NCBI RefSeq assembly: GCF_011684115.1
Contig: NZ_JAADJV010000001.1
Span: 1 to 64,000, forward strand
Length of the DNA stretch: 64,000 nt
Source: Rahnella aceris
Lineage (GTDB): Bacteria > Pseudomonadota > Gammaproteobacteria > Enterobacterales > Enterobacteriaceae
Reading direction: 5' to 3'
Shown here one piece after another: positions 44,990 to 55,664 of this stretch. The notes under the pieces were generated by a model that was not told the DNA's origin, did no database searches, and saw nothing but the letters and a program-made list of their open reading frames with translations. How positions within the stretch are numbered: position 1 is the stretch's first letter; each line of letters begins with the position of its first letter. A program made the translations under genes and the position numbers.

Positions 44990-46137
44990 AGGCGCTCCGA
45001 AGCAGCGTCCAGCGTGGCTTCCTGTTTGGCGAAGCACAGCCGGATCAGTTTATGTGGGAAAGGCGCGGCGCAGAAGACCGACATCGGAATGGCCGCTACG
45101 CCCACATGTTCAGTCAGCCAGTGGCAGAATGCAACATCGTCTAAACCGGAAACCTCGCTGTAATCGACCAGCAGAAAATAGGTGCCCTGGCTCGGTAAAA
45201 CTTTCAGGCGGCTGTTCGCCAGCCCTTGCGCCAGACGGTCGCGCTTGGCCTGATAAAAGGCCGGTAATTCCTGCCAGTGTTCCGGCGCTTCACGCAGCAT
45301 ATCCGCCAGCGCCAGTTGAACCGGCGTGGTGACGGAGAAGGTCAGATACTGGTGCACCTTGCGCAGTTCGGCGCTGATAACCGCCGGTGCGATGCAATAT
45401 CCCACGCGCCAGCCGGTCATGTGGTAAGTCTTGCCGAACGACGATACGGCAATGGCGCGCTGACGCAGCTGCGGATGTCGCAGCACGCTGGCGTGACCTT
45501 CCGGCGCAAAACAAATGTGCTCGTACACTTCATCGCTCAGCACGAAAATGTGTTTATCCGCAATGATCTGCCAAAGCTGCCCGACGTCGCTGTGGCTCCA
45601 GACGGTAGCCGACGGGTTATGCGGCGTGTTGATGATCACAAGCTTTGTGCGGTCGGTAATCTGATCGGCGAATTCCGCCCAGTTCACTTTGAATTCCGGT
45701 GGCTGCAACTGAAGGCGTTTCATCACGCCGCCTGCCAGTTCTACCGCCGGGGCGTAACAGTCATAGCTCGGGTCGAAAGCAATCACTTCGTCGCCTTTCG
45801 ACACCAGCGCGGTGATGGCGATATACAGCGATTCTGTCGCGCCCGCCGTGATGGTGATGTCGGTGTTGGCGTCCGGTGCATAGCCGTAAATCTGTTCGGT
45901 TTTGGTGGCAATCGCTTCACGTAGCTGCGCCGTGCCGGTCATCGGTGCGTACTGGTTCGCGCCCTGACTGACGTGATACGCCAGACGATCCCTCAGATAT
46001 TGCGGGCCGTCGAAATCAGGAAACCCCTGCGACAGGTTAATGGCATTGTGTTTCTGCGCCAGCGCACTCATTTGGGTGAAAATCGTGGTGCCTAATGCAG
46101 GAAGTTTACTTTCGGGGATCAATGCTGCTGTGCTCAT
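44977..46137 (-). CDS. mtnE: Methionine/glutamine-dependent aminotransferase (YbdL type)
   Basis: The 386-residue class I PLP aminotransferase has NLSQGFPDFDGP, TPHNPSATVW and PLP Lys in SSFGKTYHMTGW. It is close to E. coli YbdL, which transaminates 4-methylthio-2-oxobutanoate to methionine. It is divergent from mtnBCD and shares a promoter region with MetJ-box-like repeats. Confidence 0.92.
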   Translation of the reverse strand: MSTAALIPESKLPALGTTIFTQMSALAQKHNAINLSQGFPDFDGPQYLRDRLAYHVSQGANQYAPMTGTAQLREAIATKTEQIYGYAPDANTDITITAGATESLYIAITALVSKGDEVIAFDPSYDCYAPAVELAGGVMKRLQLQPPEFKVNWAEFADQITDRTKLVIINTPHNPSATVWSHSDVGQLWQIIADKHIFVLSDEVYEHICFAPEGHASVLRHPQLRQRAIAVSSFGKTYHMTGWRVGYCIAPAVISAELRKVHQYLTFSVTTPVQLALADMLREAPEHWQELPAFYQAKRDRLAQGLANSRLKVLPSQGTYFLLVDYSEVSGLDDVAFCHWLTEHVGVAAIPMSVFCAAPFPHKLIRLCFAKQEATLDAASERLCQL

Positions 46138-46235
46138 GGCGGGTCAATACTCCTGGACCGTTGACCTGACAGGCGTCAGGTGTGCAAATAGCGATGTTGC
46201 TCACAATATAACACGATGTTAATATTTGGCAATCG

Positions 46236-46251
46236 AGACGCTTAGATGGCT
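46236..46251 (+). promoter_or_regulatory. Tandem MetJ-box-like operator between mtnE and mtnB
   Basis: AGACGCTT and AGATGGCT are adjacent 8-base units, each matching the met box AGACGTCT at 6 of 8 positions. They lie in the divergent promoter region, 121 bases before mtnB and 99 before mtnE. MetJ would repress when S-adenosylmethionine is high. Confidence 0.55.
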
Positions 46252-46356
46252 AAATGCCAATTCGATCTAAGCCGCAACACATTGAATATATCGCGGTAAA
46301 TAGCGTCAATTTCATTCCGAACTCCGTCCCTCAACGCACAGCTTTTCAGGAATACG

Positions 46357-46971
46357 ATGACAGAGAATTTGCAACTGGGCGCGCTGCTGGCAGCCTGTCA
46401 CTGGATTGGTCAGAAGGGCTGGAGCCCGGCAACGGGCGGCAATATGTCCGTGCGCGAAGGCGATGCTCATTGCCTGATCACCGAATCGGGAAAAGATAAA
46501 GGATCACTCACCGCAGACGATTTCCTGCTGGTGGAACTTGAAAGCGGCCTTGCGCCCAGCGGACGTCGTCCTTCTGCGGAAACCGGGCTGCACACCATGC
46601 TGTATTCCCGCTATCCTGAAACAGGCGCGGTGCTGCATACCCATTCGGTCAATTCGACAGTGTTATCGCGGGTAGAACGCAGTGGTGCGCTGGTGCTGGA
46701 AGGCTATGAGATGCAGAAATCGCTCAGCGGCCAGACCTCGCACCTTGATCAGGTGGTGATCCCGATTTTCGACAACAGTCAGGATATTCCCGCGCTGGCG
46801 CAGAAGATCATCGCATCAGCGGAGCACGCGCCGTTGCAGTATGGTTTTCTGCTGCGCGGTCATGGGCTGACCTGCTGGGGACGGGATGTGGCCGAAGCGC
46901 GCCGCCATCTGGAAGGGCTGGAATTTTTATTCCAGTGTGAACTGCAACGTCGCCTGCTGGAGGCTAAATGA
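46357..46971 (+). CDS. mtnB: Methylthioribulose-1-phosphate dehydratase
   Basis: The 204-residue class II aldolase-fold enzyme has Zn ligands in LHTHSVNS and RGHGLTCWG. It converts MTRu-1-P to 2,3-diketo-5-methylthiopentyl-1-P in methionine salvage. It is coupled to mtnC by ATGA. Confidence 0.94.
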   Translation: MTENLQLGALLAACHWIGQKGWSPATGGNMSVREGDAHCLITESGKDKGSLTADDFLLVELESGLAPSGRRPSAETGLHTMLYSRYPETGAVLHTHSVNSTVLSRVERSGALVLEGYEMQKSLSGQTSHLDQVVIPIFDNSQDIPALAQKIIASAEHAPLQYGFLLRGHGLTCWGRDVAEARRHLEGLEFLFQCELQRRLLEAK

Positions 46972-47654
46972 TCCGCGCCATTGTGACTGATATTGAAGGT
47001 ACCACCACGGATATCCGTTTTGTGCATCAGGTGTTGTTCCCGTATGCCCGTCAGCGTCTTGCTGAATTCCTGCGCCATGAGCATGAACAGCCGGACGTTG
47101 CGGCGGCACTGGATGCCTTACGCGCAGAAATCGACCGGCCACAGGCCAGCGTCGAGGCGTTGATTGAACAACTCTTTACCTACATGGATAACGACGTGAA
47201 ATCGACGTCGCTGAAAGTGTTGCAGGGCATCATCTGGCGTACCGGCTATGAAAACGGTGATTTTCGCGGGCATCTGTATGCTGACGTCGCGCCGCAGCTG
47301 GAAGCGTGGAAAGCTGAAGGTCTGCAACTTTGCGTGTATTCCTCGGGGTCGGTGGACGCGCAAAAGCTGTTGTTTGGTTACAGCGATGCCGGTGATTTAA
47401 CCTCACTGTTCAGCGGATATTTCGATACCCGCGTCGGTGCTAAGCGTGAAACGGAGTCGTATCAGAACATCGCTGAGCAACTGATCCTGCCGCCGCAGGA
47501 TTTACTGTTTTTATCAGACATCCGTCAGGAGCTGGACGCCGCGCGCTTAGCGGGCTGGCATACCTGTCAGCTGATCCGCGATGACGCGGACGAACTCAGC
47601 GATCACCTGCAAGTTAATCGTTTTGATCAGATAGCCTTAGAAACATTCTTATAA
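46968..47654 (+). CDS. mtnC: Enolase-phosphatase (2,3-diketo-5-methylthiopentyl-1-P)
   Basis: The 228-residue HAD-family enzyme has DIEGTTTDI at the N terminus (Asp nucleophile region; the E1 form is DxE), YSSGS and [11 protein letters not shown]. It carries out enolisation and dephosphorylation in one protein, so separate mtnW and mtnX are not needed. It is 11 bases before mtnD. Confidence 0.95.
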   Translation: MIRAIVTDIEGTTTDIRFVHQVLFPYARQRLAEFLRHEHEQPDVAAALDALRAEIDRPQASVEALIEQLFTYMDNDVKSTSLKVLQGIIWRTGYENGDFRGHLYADVAPQLEAWKAEGLQLCVYSSGSVDAQKLLFGYSDAGDLTSLFSGYFDTRVGAKRETESYQNIAEQLILPPQDLLFLSDIRQELDAARLAGWHTCQLIRDDADELSDHLQVNRFDQIALETFL

Positions 47655-47665
47655 GAGGGTTGACC

Positions 47666-48211
47666 ATGAGTGCATTAACGATTTTTAGTGACCAGGATCC
47701 TTCCGCACCGTTGTGGGAAAGCCGCGACGGGGACGCGATCGCTGCTGAGCTGAGCAAAATTGATGTGCGTTTCGAACGCTGGCAGGCTGACCGCGATTTA
47801 GGCGAGAACCCGCAGCCGCAGGACGTGATTGCCGCCTATCAGCATGAAATCGACAAACTGGTCGAAGAGAAGGGCTATCAGAGCTGGGATGTGATCAGCA
47901 TGCGCCCGGACAACGAACAGCGTGAGGTGCTGCGCACCAAATTTCTCTCTGAACATACACATGGCGAAGACGAAGTGCGTTTCTTCGTCGAAGGTGCCGG
48001 GCTGTTTTGCCTGCATCTGAACGGCAAGATTTTTCAGATCCTGTGCGAGAAAAACGATCTGATTTCCGTACCGGCTAATACCCGCCACTGGTTTGACATG
48101 GGCGGATCCCCGTCGTTTACCGCGATCCGTGTATTCGATAATCCGGAAGGCTGGGTGGCGCATTTCACCGGCGACACGATTGCCGATGCGTATCCGCGGA
48201 TGGGGGAGTAA
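47666..48211 (+). CDS. mtnD: Acireductone dioxygenase
   Basis: The 181-residue cupin has the metal motif [12 protein letters not shown] and the second His in NTRHWFD. It converts acireductone to 4-methylthio-2-oxobutanoate (or the off-pathway CO-producing products, depending on metal). The ATG at 47666 follows AGAGGG. It gives the substrate of MtnE. Confidence 0.95.
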   Translation: MSALTIFSDQDPSAPLWESRDGDAIAAELSKIDVRFERWQADRDLGENPQPQDVIAAYQHEIDKLVEEKGYQSWDVISMRPDNEQREVLRTKFLSEHTHGEDEVRFFVEGAGLFCLHLNGKIFQILCEKNDLISVPANTRHWFDMGGSPSFTAIRVFDNPEGWVAHFTGDTIADAYPRMGE

Positions 48212-48218
48212 GCTTTGA

Positions 48219-48258
48219 CTCCCTCCCCTGCGAAGGGGAGGGTTGGGGTGGGGTTTTA
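48219..48258 (+). repeat. C-rich hairpin repeat, forward copy
   Basis: CTCCCTCCCCTGCGAAGGGG and the tail GGTTGGGGTGGGGTTTT make a hairpin repeat right after mtnD. A nearly complementary copy lies at 48306-48347. Confidence 0.75.
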
Positions 48259-48305
48259 AAGCAAAATCAAGATGTTGAAGTGTGCTTTAACTGAGGTGTT
48301 AGCCC

Positions 48306-48347
48306 TTAAAACCCCCTCCCAGCCTCCCCCTTCGCAGGGGGAGGAGT
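48306..48347 (-). repeat. C-rich hairpin repeat, inverted copy
   Basis: This is the reverse complement of the same unit (AAAACCCCCTCCCAGCC, then CCCCCTTCGCAGGGGGAGGAG). With the forward copy it can form one long stem across the mtnD-mtnA convergent gap and may act as a terminator for both. Confidence 0.75.
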
Positions 48348-48389
48348 AAAACCGAGTTGTTCGCCACAGTTTGCCGGGAGGAGAAAAGA

Positions 48390-49418
48390 TTACTTCAACG
48401 CCTTCGCAAACACACCATCCCGTACCTGCTCCGGCGTCACCACCCCCACATCCAGCACCCATCCGCTGATCAACTCCGCCGGTGTGACATCAAACGCCGG
48501 GTTATAAACCTGCGCACCGAGCGGCGCCCATTGTACGGAACCAAAGCTGCCGGAAACGCCGGTCACTTCATTTGCCGCGCGCTGTTCGATAGGGATGGCG
48601 GCACCGTTCGGGCAGTGCGGGTCATGGGTGGTATGCGGCGCGGCAACATAGAACGGAATACCGTGATATTTCGCCAGCACCGCCAGGCTGTAAGTGCCGA
48701 TTTTGTTGGCGACATCGCCATTCGCAGCAATGCGGTCAGCGCCGACCCAGATGGCATCAACGCGTTTTTGCGCCATCAGGCTGGCGGCCATCGAATCACA
48801 AATCAGCTGATAAGGAATGCCCAGCTCGCCAAGTTCCCACGCGGTCAGGCGCCCCCCTTGCAACAACGGACGGGTTTCATCCACCCAAACCTGTTCTATA
48901 TTGCCCTGTTCATGGGCTCGGCGGATCACGCCGATGGCCGTGCCGACGCCCGCTGTTGCCAGGCCGCCGGTGTTGCAGTGGGTGAGCAGACGGCTGCCGG
49001 GCGTGACCAGTTTTGCGCCGTGAGTGGCAATGCTGTCGCACAATGTCTGATCTTCATCCACCAGCCGCAATGCTTCTTCCACCAGCGCTTTCACGTAATC
49101 AGCTTGTTGCAACGCGGCCTTCATACGGTCGAGATTGTTCATCAGATTCACTGCGGTCGGGCGCGAGGCACGCAATGTCTCCAGAGCCTGATGCAATTCA
49201 TCCTGCGCCATTCCCTGCTCGGCCAGCAGCGCCAGCAACAGACTGGCGGACAAACCAATCAGCGGCGCACCGCGTACGCGCAGGGTGCGGATGTGATCCA
49301 CCAGTTCGCTGACATCACGGCATTCGCGCCAGTCTGAACGTTGCGGCAGAGCTTGCTGGTCGAGGATCCACAGCTGGTTTTCACGAATACGTAAACTGGT
49401 GGTTGTGAGGCTTTGCAT
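48390..49418 (-). CDS. mtnA: Methylthioribose-1-phosphate isomerase
   Basis: The 342-residue eIF2B-alpha-like isomerase has [24 protein letters not shown] (catalytic Cys) and [19 protein letters not shown] (catalytic Asp). It isomerises MTR-1-P to MTRu-1-P. It is divergent from mtnK with a MetJ operator between. Confidence 0.96.
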   Translation of the reverse strand: MQSLTTTSLRIRENQLWILDQQALPQRSDWRECRDVSELVDHIRTLRVRGAPLIGLSASLLLALLAEQGMAQDELHQALETLRASRPTAVNLMNNLDRMKAALQQADYVKALVEEALRLVDEDQTLCDSIATHGAKLVTPGSRLLTHCNTGGLATAGVGTAIGVIRRAHEQGNIEQVWVDETRPLLQGGRLTAWELGELGIPYQLICDSMAASLMAQKRVDAIWVGADRIAANGDVANKIGTYSLAVLAKYHGIPFYVAAPHTTHDPHCPNGAAIPIEQRAANEVTGVSGSFGSVQWAPLGAQVYNPAFDVTPAELISGWVLDVGVVTPEQVRDGVFAKALK

Positions 49419-49487
49419 TGTTAGTTAAATCCTTGTTGCCCGGTTGCATCTGTTCACTTATTCTGCCAACATGCTTCACGGATGTAT

Positions 49488-49503
49488 AGACGTCTAAACG
49501 CTT
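49488..49503 (+). promoter_or_regulatory. MetJ operator between mtnA and mtnK
   Basis: AGACGTCT (49488-49495) is a perfect met box, followed at once by AAACGCTT, a partial second unit. Tandem 8-base boxes are how MetJ dimers bind. It lies 33 bases before mtnK and 70 before mtnA. Confidence 0.8.
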
Positions 49504-49535
49504 TAAAGGCTAAAAAAAGAATTCGAGAGGTCAGG

Positions 49536-50735
49536 ATGTCACGCTACTACACATTTACCGCCAACGATGCCGTTGAATATGCCCGTCAGTTTGGTGGCGT
49601 GGCGGATCCGCAATCTCTTGTCACGGCCGATGAAATCGGTGACGGAAACCTGAACCTGGTGTTTAAGATCCGCGATACTGCGGGGAAAAGCCGGGTGATT
49701 GTCAAACAGGCGCTGCCGTACGTGCGGTGTGTGGGGGAATCCTGGCCGCTGACGTTAGATCGTGCGCGCATTGAAGCTGAAACCCTGATTATCCACGGCC
49801 AGTATTGTCCGCAGCACACGGTTAATGTGTTGCATCACGACGCTGAACTGGCGGTGATGGTGCAGGAAGATTTATCGGATCATCAGATCTGGCGCAGTGA
49901 ACTGGTACTGGGGAAACATTACCCGCAGGCGGCAGCCCAACTGGGTGAGTATCTGGCACAAACACTGTTTCATACTTCCGATTTCTACCAGAATGCGCAG
50001 GCCAAAAAAGCCGAAGTCTCGCGTTTTACCAACCCTGAATTGTGTCAGATCACCGAAGATCTGTTCTTCACCGATCCGTATGTTGACCATGAGCGCAATA
50101 ATTTTGAGCCGGTATTGCAGCCGGCGGTGGATGCACTGCGTCAGGACAAACCGCTGCGTCTGGCTGTGGCCGCGCTCAAGCATCGTTTCCTGAGCAAGGC
50201 CGAAGCGCTGTTGCACGGTGATATTCACAGCGGATCGATTTTTGTTGCTGAAGGCAAACTGAAAGCCATTGACGCGGAGTTCGGTTATTACGGCCCGATG
50301 GGCTTTGATCCCGGTTCTGCTATCGGCAACCTGTTGCTGAACTATTGTGGTCTGCCGGGGCTGGTGGGTGTGCGCGAGGCGGCGGACGGCCGCGAGCAGC
50401 GCCTGAAAGATGTGCGTGAACTGTGGATGAGTTTCTCAGAGCGTTTCCTGCAACTGGCGCGGGATAAATCTCAGGATCCGACGCTGGCGGAAACCGGCTA
50501 TGCCGGACTCTTTTTGCAGGAAGTCTGGCACGATGCCGTCGGTTACTGCGGCGCGGAGTTAATCCGTCGCACCATCGGCCTGGCACATGTTGCTGATCTT
50601 GATACCATTAAAGATGATGCGATGCGCGCCGACTGCCAGCGCCATGCGCTGAGCCTTGGGCAAAAACTGATCCTCACTGCACAACAAATCGGCGATGTGG
50701 AGTCACTTATTGCGCGGATACGTCAGTTCAGCTAA
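49536..50735 (+). CDS. mtnK: 5-methylthioribose kinase
   Basis: The 399-residue kinase of the choline/aminoglycoside kinase-like fold has [31 protein letters not shown] (Brenner-type catalytic loop) and [11 protein letters not shown] (metal Asp/Glu). It phosphorylates methylthioribose. ATG 49536 follows GAGAGGTCAGG. An upstream in-frame ATG at 49482 overlaps the MetJ box and is unlikely. Confidence 0.96.
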   Translation: MSRYYTFTANDAVEYARQFGGVADPQSLVTADEIGDGNLNLVFKIRDTAGKSRVIVKQALPYVRCVGESWPLTLDRARIEAETLIIHGQYCPQHTVNVLHHDAELAVMVQEDLSDHQIWRSELVLGKHYPQAAAQLGEYLAQTLFHTSDFYQNAQAKKAEVSRFTNPELCQITEDLFFTDPYVDHERNNFEPVLQPAVDALRQDKPLRLAVAALKHRFLSKAEALLHGDIHSGSIFVAEGKLKAIDAEFGYYGPMGFDPGSAIGNLLLNYCGLPGLVGVREAADGREQRLKDVRELWMSFSERFLQLARDKSQDPTLAETGYAGLFLQEVWHDAVGYCGAELIRRTIGLAHVADLDTIKDDAMRADCQRHALSLGQKLILTAQQIGDVESLIARIRQFS

Positions 50736-50830
50736 TCCTGTAAGTTTCTTGTATAATGCCCGCCTTCGAGGTGCGTAGGGGTAAACCCGGTGGCATTTCC
50801 TCGGTTTACTTTTAACAGGAATACAGAATT

Positions 50831-51301
50831 ATGATGCATAACCATGTCTTACGCAGCGTGCGCTACATGTTGGATTTAAGCGAAGGCCAGCTGATCGAGA
50901 TCCTTAAAACCACCGGTACGCCCGTCAGCCCTGACGTGATGTCGCGTTATCTGAAAAAAGAAGACGAAGAAGGTTACATGGAAGTGCCTGACGAAGTGAT
51001 GGCGAACTTCCTCAATGGCCTGATTACCTTCAAACGCGGTAAAGACGATCGCTTCCCGGCACCGGAAGTGGAAAAACGCCTGACCAATAACATCATGCTG
51101 AAAAAACTGCGTGTGGCGTTTGAGCTGAAAACCGAAGACATGATTTCTGTACTGACTGCGGCTGATTTCAAAGTGTCTGAAGGTGAACTGAGCGCATTCT
51201 TCCGCAAAGAAGGCCACAAAAATTATCGTCCGTGCGGCGATCAGGTGATGCGTTATTTCCTGAAAGGGCTGACGGCGAAAGTGCGTCCTAAAAAAAGCTG
51301 A
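50831..51301 (+). CDS. yehS: DUF1456 family protein YehS
   Basis: The 156-residue protein is made of two similar halves (LRSVRYMLDLSEGQLIEIL... and LKKLRVAFELKTEDMISVL...), each with the DUF1456 fold, followed by FLNGLI and FLKGL. It has the same length as E. coli YehS, which lies elsewhere in that genome. Function unknown. A -10-like TATAAT lies at about 50753. Confidence 0.9.
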   Translation: MMHNHVLRSVRYMLDLSEGQLIEILKTTGTPVSPDVMSRYLKKEDEEGYMEVPDEVMANFLNGLITFKRGKDDRFPAPEVEKRLTNNIMLKKLRVAFELKTEDMISVLTAADFKVSEGELSAFFRKEGHKNYRPCGDQVMRYFLKGLTAKVRPKKS

Positions 51302-51358
51302 ATATAAAGTATTCATGAAATAAATATTTATATACTGAATACTTTAATAGTGAACAAT

Positions 51359-51390
51359 AAGCGGGAGCCTTTTTTAAAAGGCTCCCGCTT
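51359..51390. terminator. Terminator after yehS
   Basis: AAGCGGGAGCCT and AGGCTCCCGCTT form a 12-bp stem with T- and A-runs in the loop. It lies in a 292-base gap (51302-51593) that otherwise shows only an AT-rich leader for the porin gene. Confidence 0.8.
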
Positions 51391-51593
51391 TACGTTTATT
51401 TACTTTGTAATGACGAAATTTATTTATTTTACTTCCCACATCACGTTTCTCTAGTTTATTTTTGACAGCATATTAATTCGGAAACTATCTTCATCCTTCG
51501 CCGTAATACCTCAGGGCACTATTTCAAAAAATAAAACACCGCTGTTAATTGACTGGCAGCGGGTAATTTTTATAGTGAAAAGGATATCTTATT

Positions 51594-52991
51594 ATGACAA
51601 AAATTAAACTATTGGCCTTATTCGTAGGATTCGCCATTTCGGGTTCTGCGGTTGCCGCCACGTCTGGAAGCAGCCTTGAAGCCCGTATGGCACAGCTTGA
51701 GCAGCGTCTTCAGCAGGCGGAAACACGGGCTGAAACTGCCGAAAAACAAATCCAGCAGTTGAAGCATCAGGATATTAAGCGCGAGCAGGAAATTGCCCGC
51801 GTGAAAGAAGCCAGTCCGGTAGAAGTTAAAAATGATGGCATATCGGAAGACAAATTATTAACACTTAATGGATTCGATAATTTAAAACTGTACGGTGATG
51901 TGGAATTTAACGTTGACGGTGCCAGCCGCAGCGGGCAATTAACCTCCGTCAGAACCAGTGACAATAAAAACTGGAAACCGGGGAATAATGAGCGTTGGGA
52001 TGTTAACGGACGGTTATTAATCGGTCTTGATGGTTATCGTCGAAATGATAATGGTCAGTTCTCCGGTTTCTCTGTGCAGCCAACGGCTGACCTGAACGGT
52101 TCAATGAATCTTGATGATGCCGCTTTCTTCTTCGGTGAAGAAAAAAACTGGATGGCAAAAATCGGCCGCTTCGAAGCTTACGATATGTTCCCGCTTAATC
52201 AGGACACCTTCGTTGAATACTCCGGGAATACCGCCAATGATCTGTACGCCGACGGCTACGGTTATGTCTACATGATGAAAGAAGGGCGCGGTCGCAGTGA
52301 CAGCGGCGGCAACATCATGCTGAATAAGAATATCGGCAACTGGTATTTCGAGCTGAACACCCTGCTGGAAAACGGCACCTCACTGTTTGCTGAGCAAAAC
52401 TACCACGGCAACCAACTTGAGAATGATAAAAACGTCGCGTACCTGCGTCCGGTCATTGCCTGGAAAGGGGATGCGTTCTCGGTGGCCGCCGCAATGGAAA
52501 CCAACGTGGTGAACAATGCGTACGGCTACACCGGTGAAAATGGCGAATTCGTTGATCAGTCCAAACGTAATGGTTATGGCATGACCATGACCTGGGACGG
52601 GCAGAAAGCTGACCCTGAGAACGGCGTGGTGGCAAACCTGAGCACGGCCTATATGGATGCATCGGATGAAAAAGACTTTACCGTCGGTGCCAATGCCTTA
52701 TGGAAACGCTTCGAGCTGGGCTACATCTATGCGCACAACAAAATCGAAGACTTCAGCATCAATGGCGTCCGCGCATCCGATTACGACGATGACTGGTTTG
52801 ATGAACCGGGCAGCTACGACATTCATACCGTTCACGCCAGTTACCTGATCCCGAACGTGATGGATATGGAAAACTTCAACGTGTATCTGGGCGCTTATGT
52901 CTCCATGCTGGAAGCAGATAAAACCTACAGCGGCGATGATGACAGCGATGAGCGGTATGGGGCGCGGGTACGCTTTAAATACTACTTCTGA
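51594..52991 (+). CDS. Outer membrane carbohydrate porin (LamB/ScrY/RafY-like)
   Basis: The 465-residue protein has a signal peptide (cleaved near AVAATSG, residue 22), then a coiled-coil-like region of about 50 residues (LEARMAQLEQRLQQAETRAE), then a beta-barrel domain ending in Phe after RVRFKYYF. The N-terminal coiled coil resembles that of ScrY and RafY, which trimerise and bind sugars. It has no sugar genes beside it, so its substrate is not clear. It has its own promoter region and terminator. Confidence 0.8.
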   Translation: MTKIKLLALFVGFAISGSAVAATSGSSLEARMAQLEQRLQQAETRAETAEKQIQQLKHQDIKREQEIARVKEASPVEVKNDGISEDKLLTLNGFDNLKLYGDVEFNVDGASRSGQLTSVRTSDNKNWKPGNNERWDVNGRLLIGLDGYRRNDNGQFSGFSVQPTADLNGSMNLDDAAFFFGEEKNWMAKIGRFEAYDMFPLNQDTFVEYSGNTANDLYADGYGYVYMMKEGRGRSDSGGNIMLNKNIGNWYFELNTLLENGTSLFAEQNYHGNQLENDKNVAYLRPVIAWKGDAFSVAAAMETNVVNNAYGYTGENGEFVDQSKRNGYGMTMTWDGQKADPENGVVANLSTAYMDASDEKDFTVGANALWKRFELGYIYAHNKIEDFSINGVRASDYDDDWFDEPGSYDIHTVHASYLIPNVMDMENFNVYLGAYVSMLEADKTYSGDDDSDERYGARVRFKYYF

Positions 52992-53113
52992 TTACCCGTC
53001 ATATTTCGCGTCACAGATGCGTTGGTTGCACTCCCAGGGTGAGTGAGCTTACCGCCTTTCTGCAACACGAACTATTTAGGGTAATATGTATGTATCTTCA
53101 TAAATAATAAAAG

Positions 53114-53142
53114 CCTGAGTGCGTAAACACTCAGGTTTTTTT
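53114..53142. terminator. Bidirectional terminator between porin and fadE
   Basis: CCTGAGTG pairs with CACTCAGG around a six-base loop, with TTTTTTT after it on the plus strand and an A/T run on the other side. It serves the convergent porin and fadE genes. Confidence 0.88.
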
Positions 53143-53159
53143 ATGGATTAACAGTTAAA

Positions 53160-55628
53160 TCAGGCAGCTTCGGTGTGGCGGGGTTTCGCCTCAGCCTTTT
53201 TTATGCTGTCTTTCTCCGCTTCTGGTTTTTGTGCGGCCAGTGCGTCAGGTTCAAACTCATCGACGTTGATTGAACGCAGACGGCTTTCTTCCGCACGGCT
53301 CAGGATACGCGCATCGTCGGCGCTCAGATGACCGGCATCCAGACCTTTTTGCGCCAGAATATCCAGACGGGTGAACGGCAGTTTTTTGCCCATCGCTTCG
53401 CACAGACGTTTGTGAACCGGCTCAGCGGCCAGAATATCCTGCAAGGCTTCTTCCAGCAGACCAACCGGATTGTGCTCGCCGGGTGTCAGATACTGACCAC
53501 GACCGATGCGGCTGCGTGTCGCTGAAGGCACCTGCAGAATACGCGCCAGTTGGTGATCCAGACGATCAGACGGTGCGGAGTGCGAACGGCCCAACGGGAA
53601 AATCACCAGGCGCATCACGCCAGCCACAAAACGGTTCGGGAAGTTACGCAGCAAATCGTCGATAGCGACTTCGGCCTGATGCAGACAATCCTGCACGCCC
53701 CAGTGCACCAGCGGTAAATCCGCTTCGTGACAGCCTTCTTCGTCATAACGTTTCAGCGTCGCCGTCGCCAGATACATCTGGCTGAGGATATCACCGAGGC
53801 GGGCGGAAATGCGTTCGCGACGTTTCAGGCTGCCGCCGAGCACGCCCATCGACACATCAGCCAGCAATGCCAGATTAGCGCTCAGACGGTTGATGTGCTG
53901 GTAATAACGGGCGGTTTTATCATTGACCGGCGTATCACTGGTGCGGCCGTTAGTCAGGCCGAGCCAGAAGCTGCGCATTTTGTTACTGCCGACGTGGCCG
54001 ATATGCCCGAACAGCGCACGGTCAAAATCAACCAGATCGTTTTTCTCCGCCGCCGCCATTTCACGAAGAACATAAGGATGACAGCGGATCGCACCCTGAC
54101 CAAAGATGATCATGCTGCGGGTGAGAATGTTGGCACCTTCCACGGTAATCGCAATCGGCGCACCCTGATAAGCGCGGGCCACGAAGTTGCTGCTGCCGAG
54201 CATAATGCCTTTACCACCGGTGATATCCATCGCATCCATCACGGCGCGCTGGCCGCGGTGAGTACAGTGGTATTTGACGATAGCGGACAGCACCGCTGGT
54301 TTTTCACCCAGCATAATGCCGTTCGTGATAAGCGTTGCGGCGGCATCCATCACGTAAGCGTTACCGGCAATGCGCGCCAGCGGTTCTTCGATACCTTCCA
54401 TTTTACCGATAGGCAGTTTGAACTGACGGCGGATATAGGCATAAGCCCCGGTCGCCAGCGCCAGAGATTTCAGGCTGCCGGTAGAGTTAGACGGCAGCGT
54501 GATGCCACGGCCGACAGACAGACATTCCACCAGCATACGCCAGCCCTGACCGGCCATTTTCGGGCCGCCAATGATGTAATTGATCGGTACAAAAATATCG
54601 CTGCCGCGCGTCGGGCCGTTCTGGAATGGCACGTTCAGCGGGAAGTGGCGGTGACCAATTTCAACACCGGCGGTGTCGGTTGGGATCAGCGCACAGGTAA
54701 TGCCCAGATCCGTTTCGTTGCCGAGCAGGTGATCGGGATCTTTCAGTTTAAACGCCAGGCCCAGCACGGTGGCGATAGGTGCCAGCGTGATGTAACGCTT
54801 GTTCCAGGTCAGGCGCATGCCAAGCACTTCCTTACCCTGCCACTGGCCTTTACACACGATACCAAAGTCCGGGATGGCACCGGCATCAGAACCCGCTTCC
54901 GGGCTGGTCAGGGCGAAACAGGGAATTTCCAGACCTTCGGCCAGACGCGGCAGATAGTGATCTTTCTGCTCCGTGGTGCCGTAATGTTGCAGTAATTCGC
55001 CTGGCCCGAGGGAGTTCGGCACACCGACGGTGATCGCCAGAATGCCTGACACACCGGCCAGTTTTTGCAGCACACGCGCCTGCGCATAAGCCGAGAATTC
55101 CAGACCGCCGTACTCTTTCTTAATGATCATCGCGAAGAAGCGGTGTTCTTTCAGATACGCCCACAGTTCCGGCGGCAAATCAGCCAGTTCATGGGTGATC
55201 TGGAAGTCATTCGCCATACGGCAGGCTTCTTCAACCGGCCCGTCAATAAAGCGCTGCTCTTCCTCTGTCAGTTGCTGCTCAGGATAATCCTGCAATTTCT
55301 TCCAGTCTGGCTTGCCACCAAACAGGTCACCCTCCCACCAGGTGGTGCCTGCTTCAATCGCTTCTTTTTCCGTGCGCGACATTGCGGGCATCACTTTACG
55401 GAAGGTGCGAAGCGCCGGGCCGGAGAACAATGAACGGCGCATGACAGGGATATTGAAGGGCAGGAGAATGATCGCCAGCGGCAATAACAGCCAAAGTGTC
55501 CACAGATTAATGGCACCCATAACCGCCGTAAACGCCAGTAAAATCAGGCTGCTCAGGGCGAGATTGACCTTGTGATAGAACAACGCACCAAGGATCACGA
55601 TAAATGCAACAATGCTAAGAACCATCAT
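53160..55628 (-). CDS. fadE: Acyl-CoA dehydrogenase FadE
   Basis: The 822-residue protein is of the large FadE type (E. coli form 814): two N-terminal membrane segments, then the acyl-CoA dehydrogenase domain with [28 protein letters not shown] and the catalytic-site-bearing middle, plus a C-terminal DUF1974 extension. It does the first step of beta-oxidation at the inner membrane. A FadR-like site lies just upstream. The C-terminal tail is rich in Lys and Glu. Confidence 0.95.
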   Translation of the reverse strand: MMVLSIVAFIVILGALFYHKVNLALSSLILLAFTAVMGAINLWTLWLLLPLAIILLPFNIPVMRRSLFSGPALRTFRKVMPAMSRTEKEAIEAGTTWWEGDLFGGKPDWKKLQDYPEQQLTEEEQRFIDGPVEEACRMANDFQITHELADLPPELWAYLKEHRFFAMIIKKEYGGLEFSAYAQARVLQKLAGVSGILAITVGVPNSLGPGELLQHYGTTEQKDHYLPRLAEGLEIPCFALTSPEAGSDAGAIPDFGIVCKGQWQGKEVLGMRLTWNKRYITLAPIATVLGLAFKLKDPDHLLGNETDLGITCALIPTDTAGVEIGHRHFPLNVPFQNGPTRGSDIFVPINYIIGGPKMAGQGWRMLVECLSVGRGITLPSNSTGSLKSLALATGAYAYIRRQFKLPIGKMEGIEEPLARIAGNAYVMDAAATLITNGIMLGEKPAVLSAIVKYHCTHRGQRAVMDAMDITGGKGIMLGSSNFVARAYQGAPIAITVEGANILTRSMIIFGQGAIRCHPYVLREMAAAEKNDLVDFDRALFGHIGHVGSNKMRSFWLGLTNGRTSDTPVNDKTARYYQHINRLSANLALLADVSMGVLGGSLKRRERISARLGDILSQMYLATATLKRYDEEGCHEADLPLVHWGVQDCLHQAEVAIDDLLRNFPNRFVAGVMRLVIFPLGRSHSAPSDRLDHQLARILQVPSATRSRIGRGQYLTPGEHNPVGLLEEALQDILAAEPVHKRLCEAMGKKLPFTRLDILAQKGLDAGHLSADDARILSRAEESRLRSINVDEFEPDALAAQKPEAEKDSIKKAEAKPRHTEAA

Positions 55629-55647
55629 AGTAAAGCTCCTGAGTAGT

Positions 55648-55664
55648 AGGAGGTCTGACCTGTT
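55648..55664 (-). promoter_or_regulatory. Candidate FadR operator of fadE
   Basis: AGGAGGTCTGACCTGTT matches the 17-base FadR consensus AGCTGGTCCGACCAGTT at 13 positions by eye. It starts about 20 bases upstream of the fadE ATG at 55628, a position that would block transcription. Confidence 0.55.

Noticed and set aside
48357..49337. 326-residue open frame antisense to mtnA
   Set aside because: mtnA is certain by its motifs, and the antisense frame shows no domain.
53727..54995. 422-residue open frame antisense to fadE
   Set aside because: It is the complement of a strongly conserved coding region; the composition (His and Arg rich, no family pattern) is that of a shadow frame.
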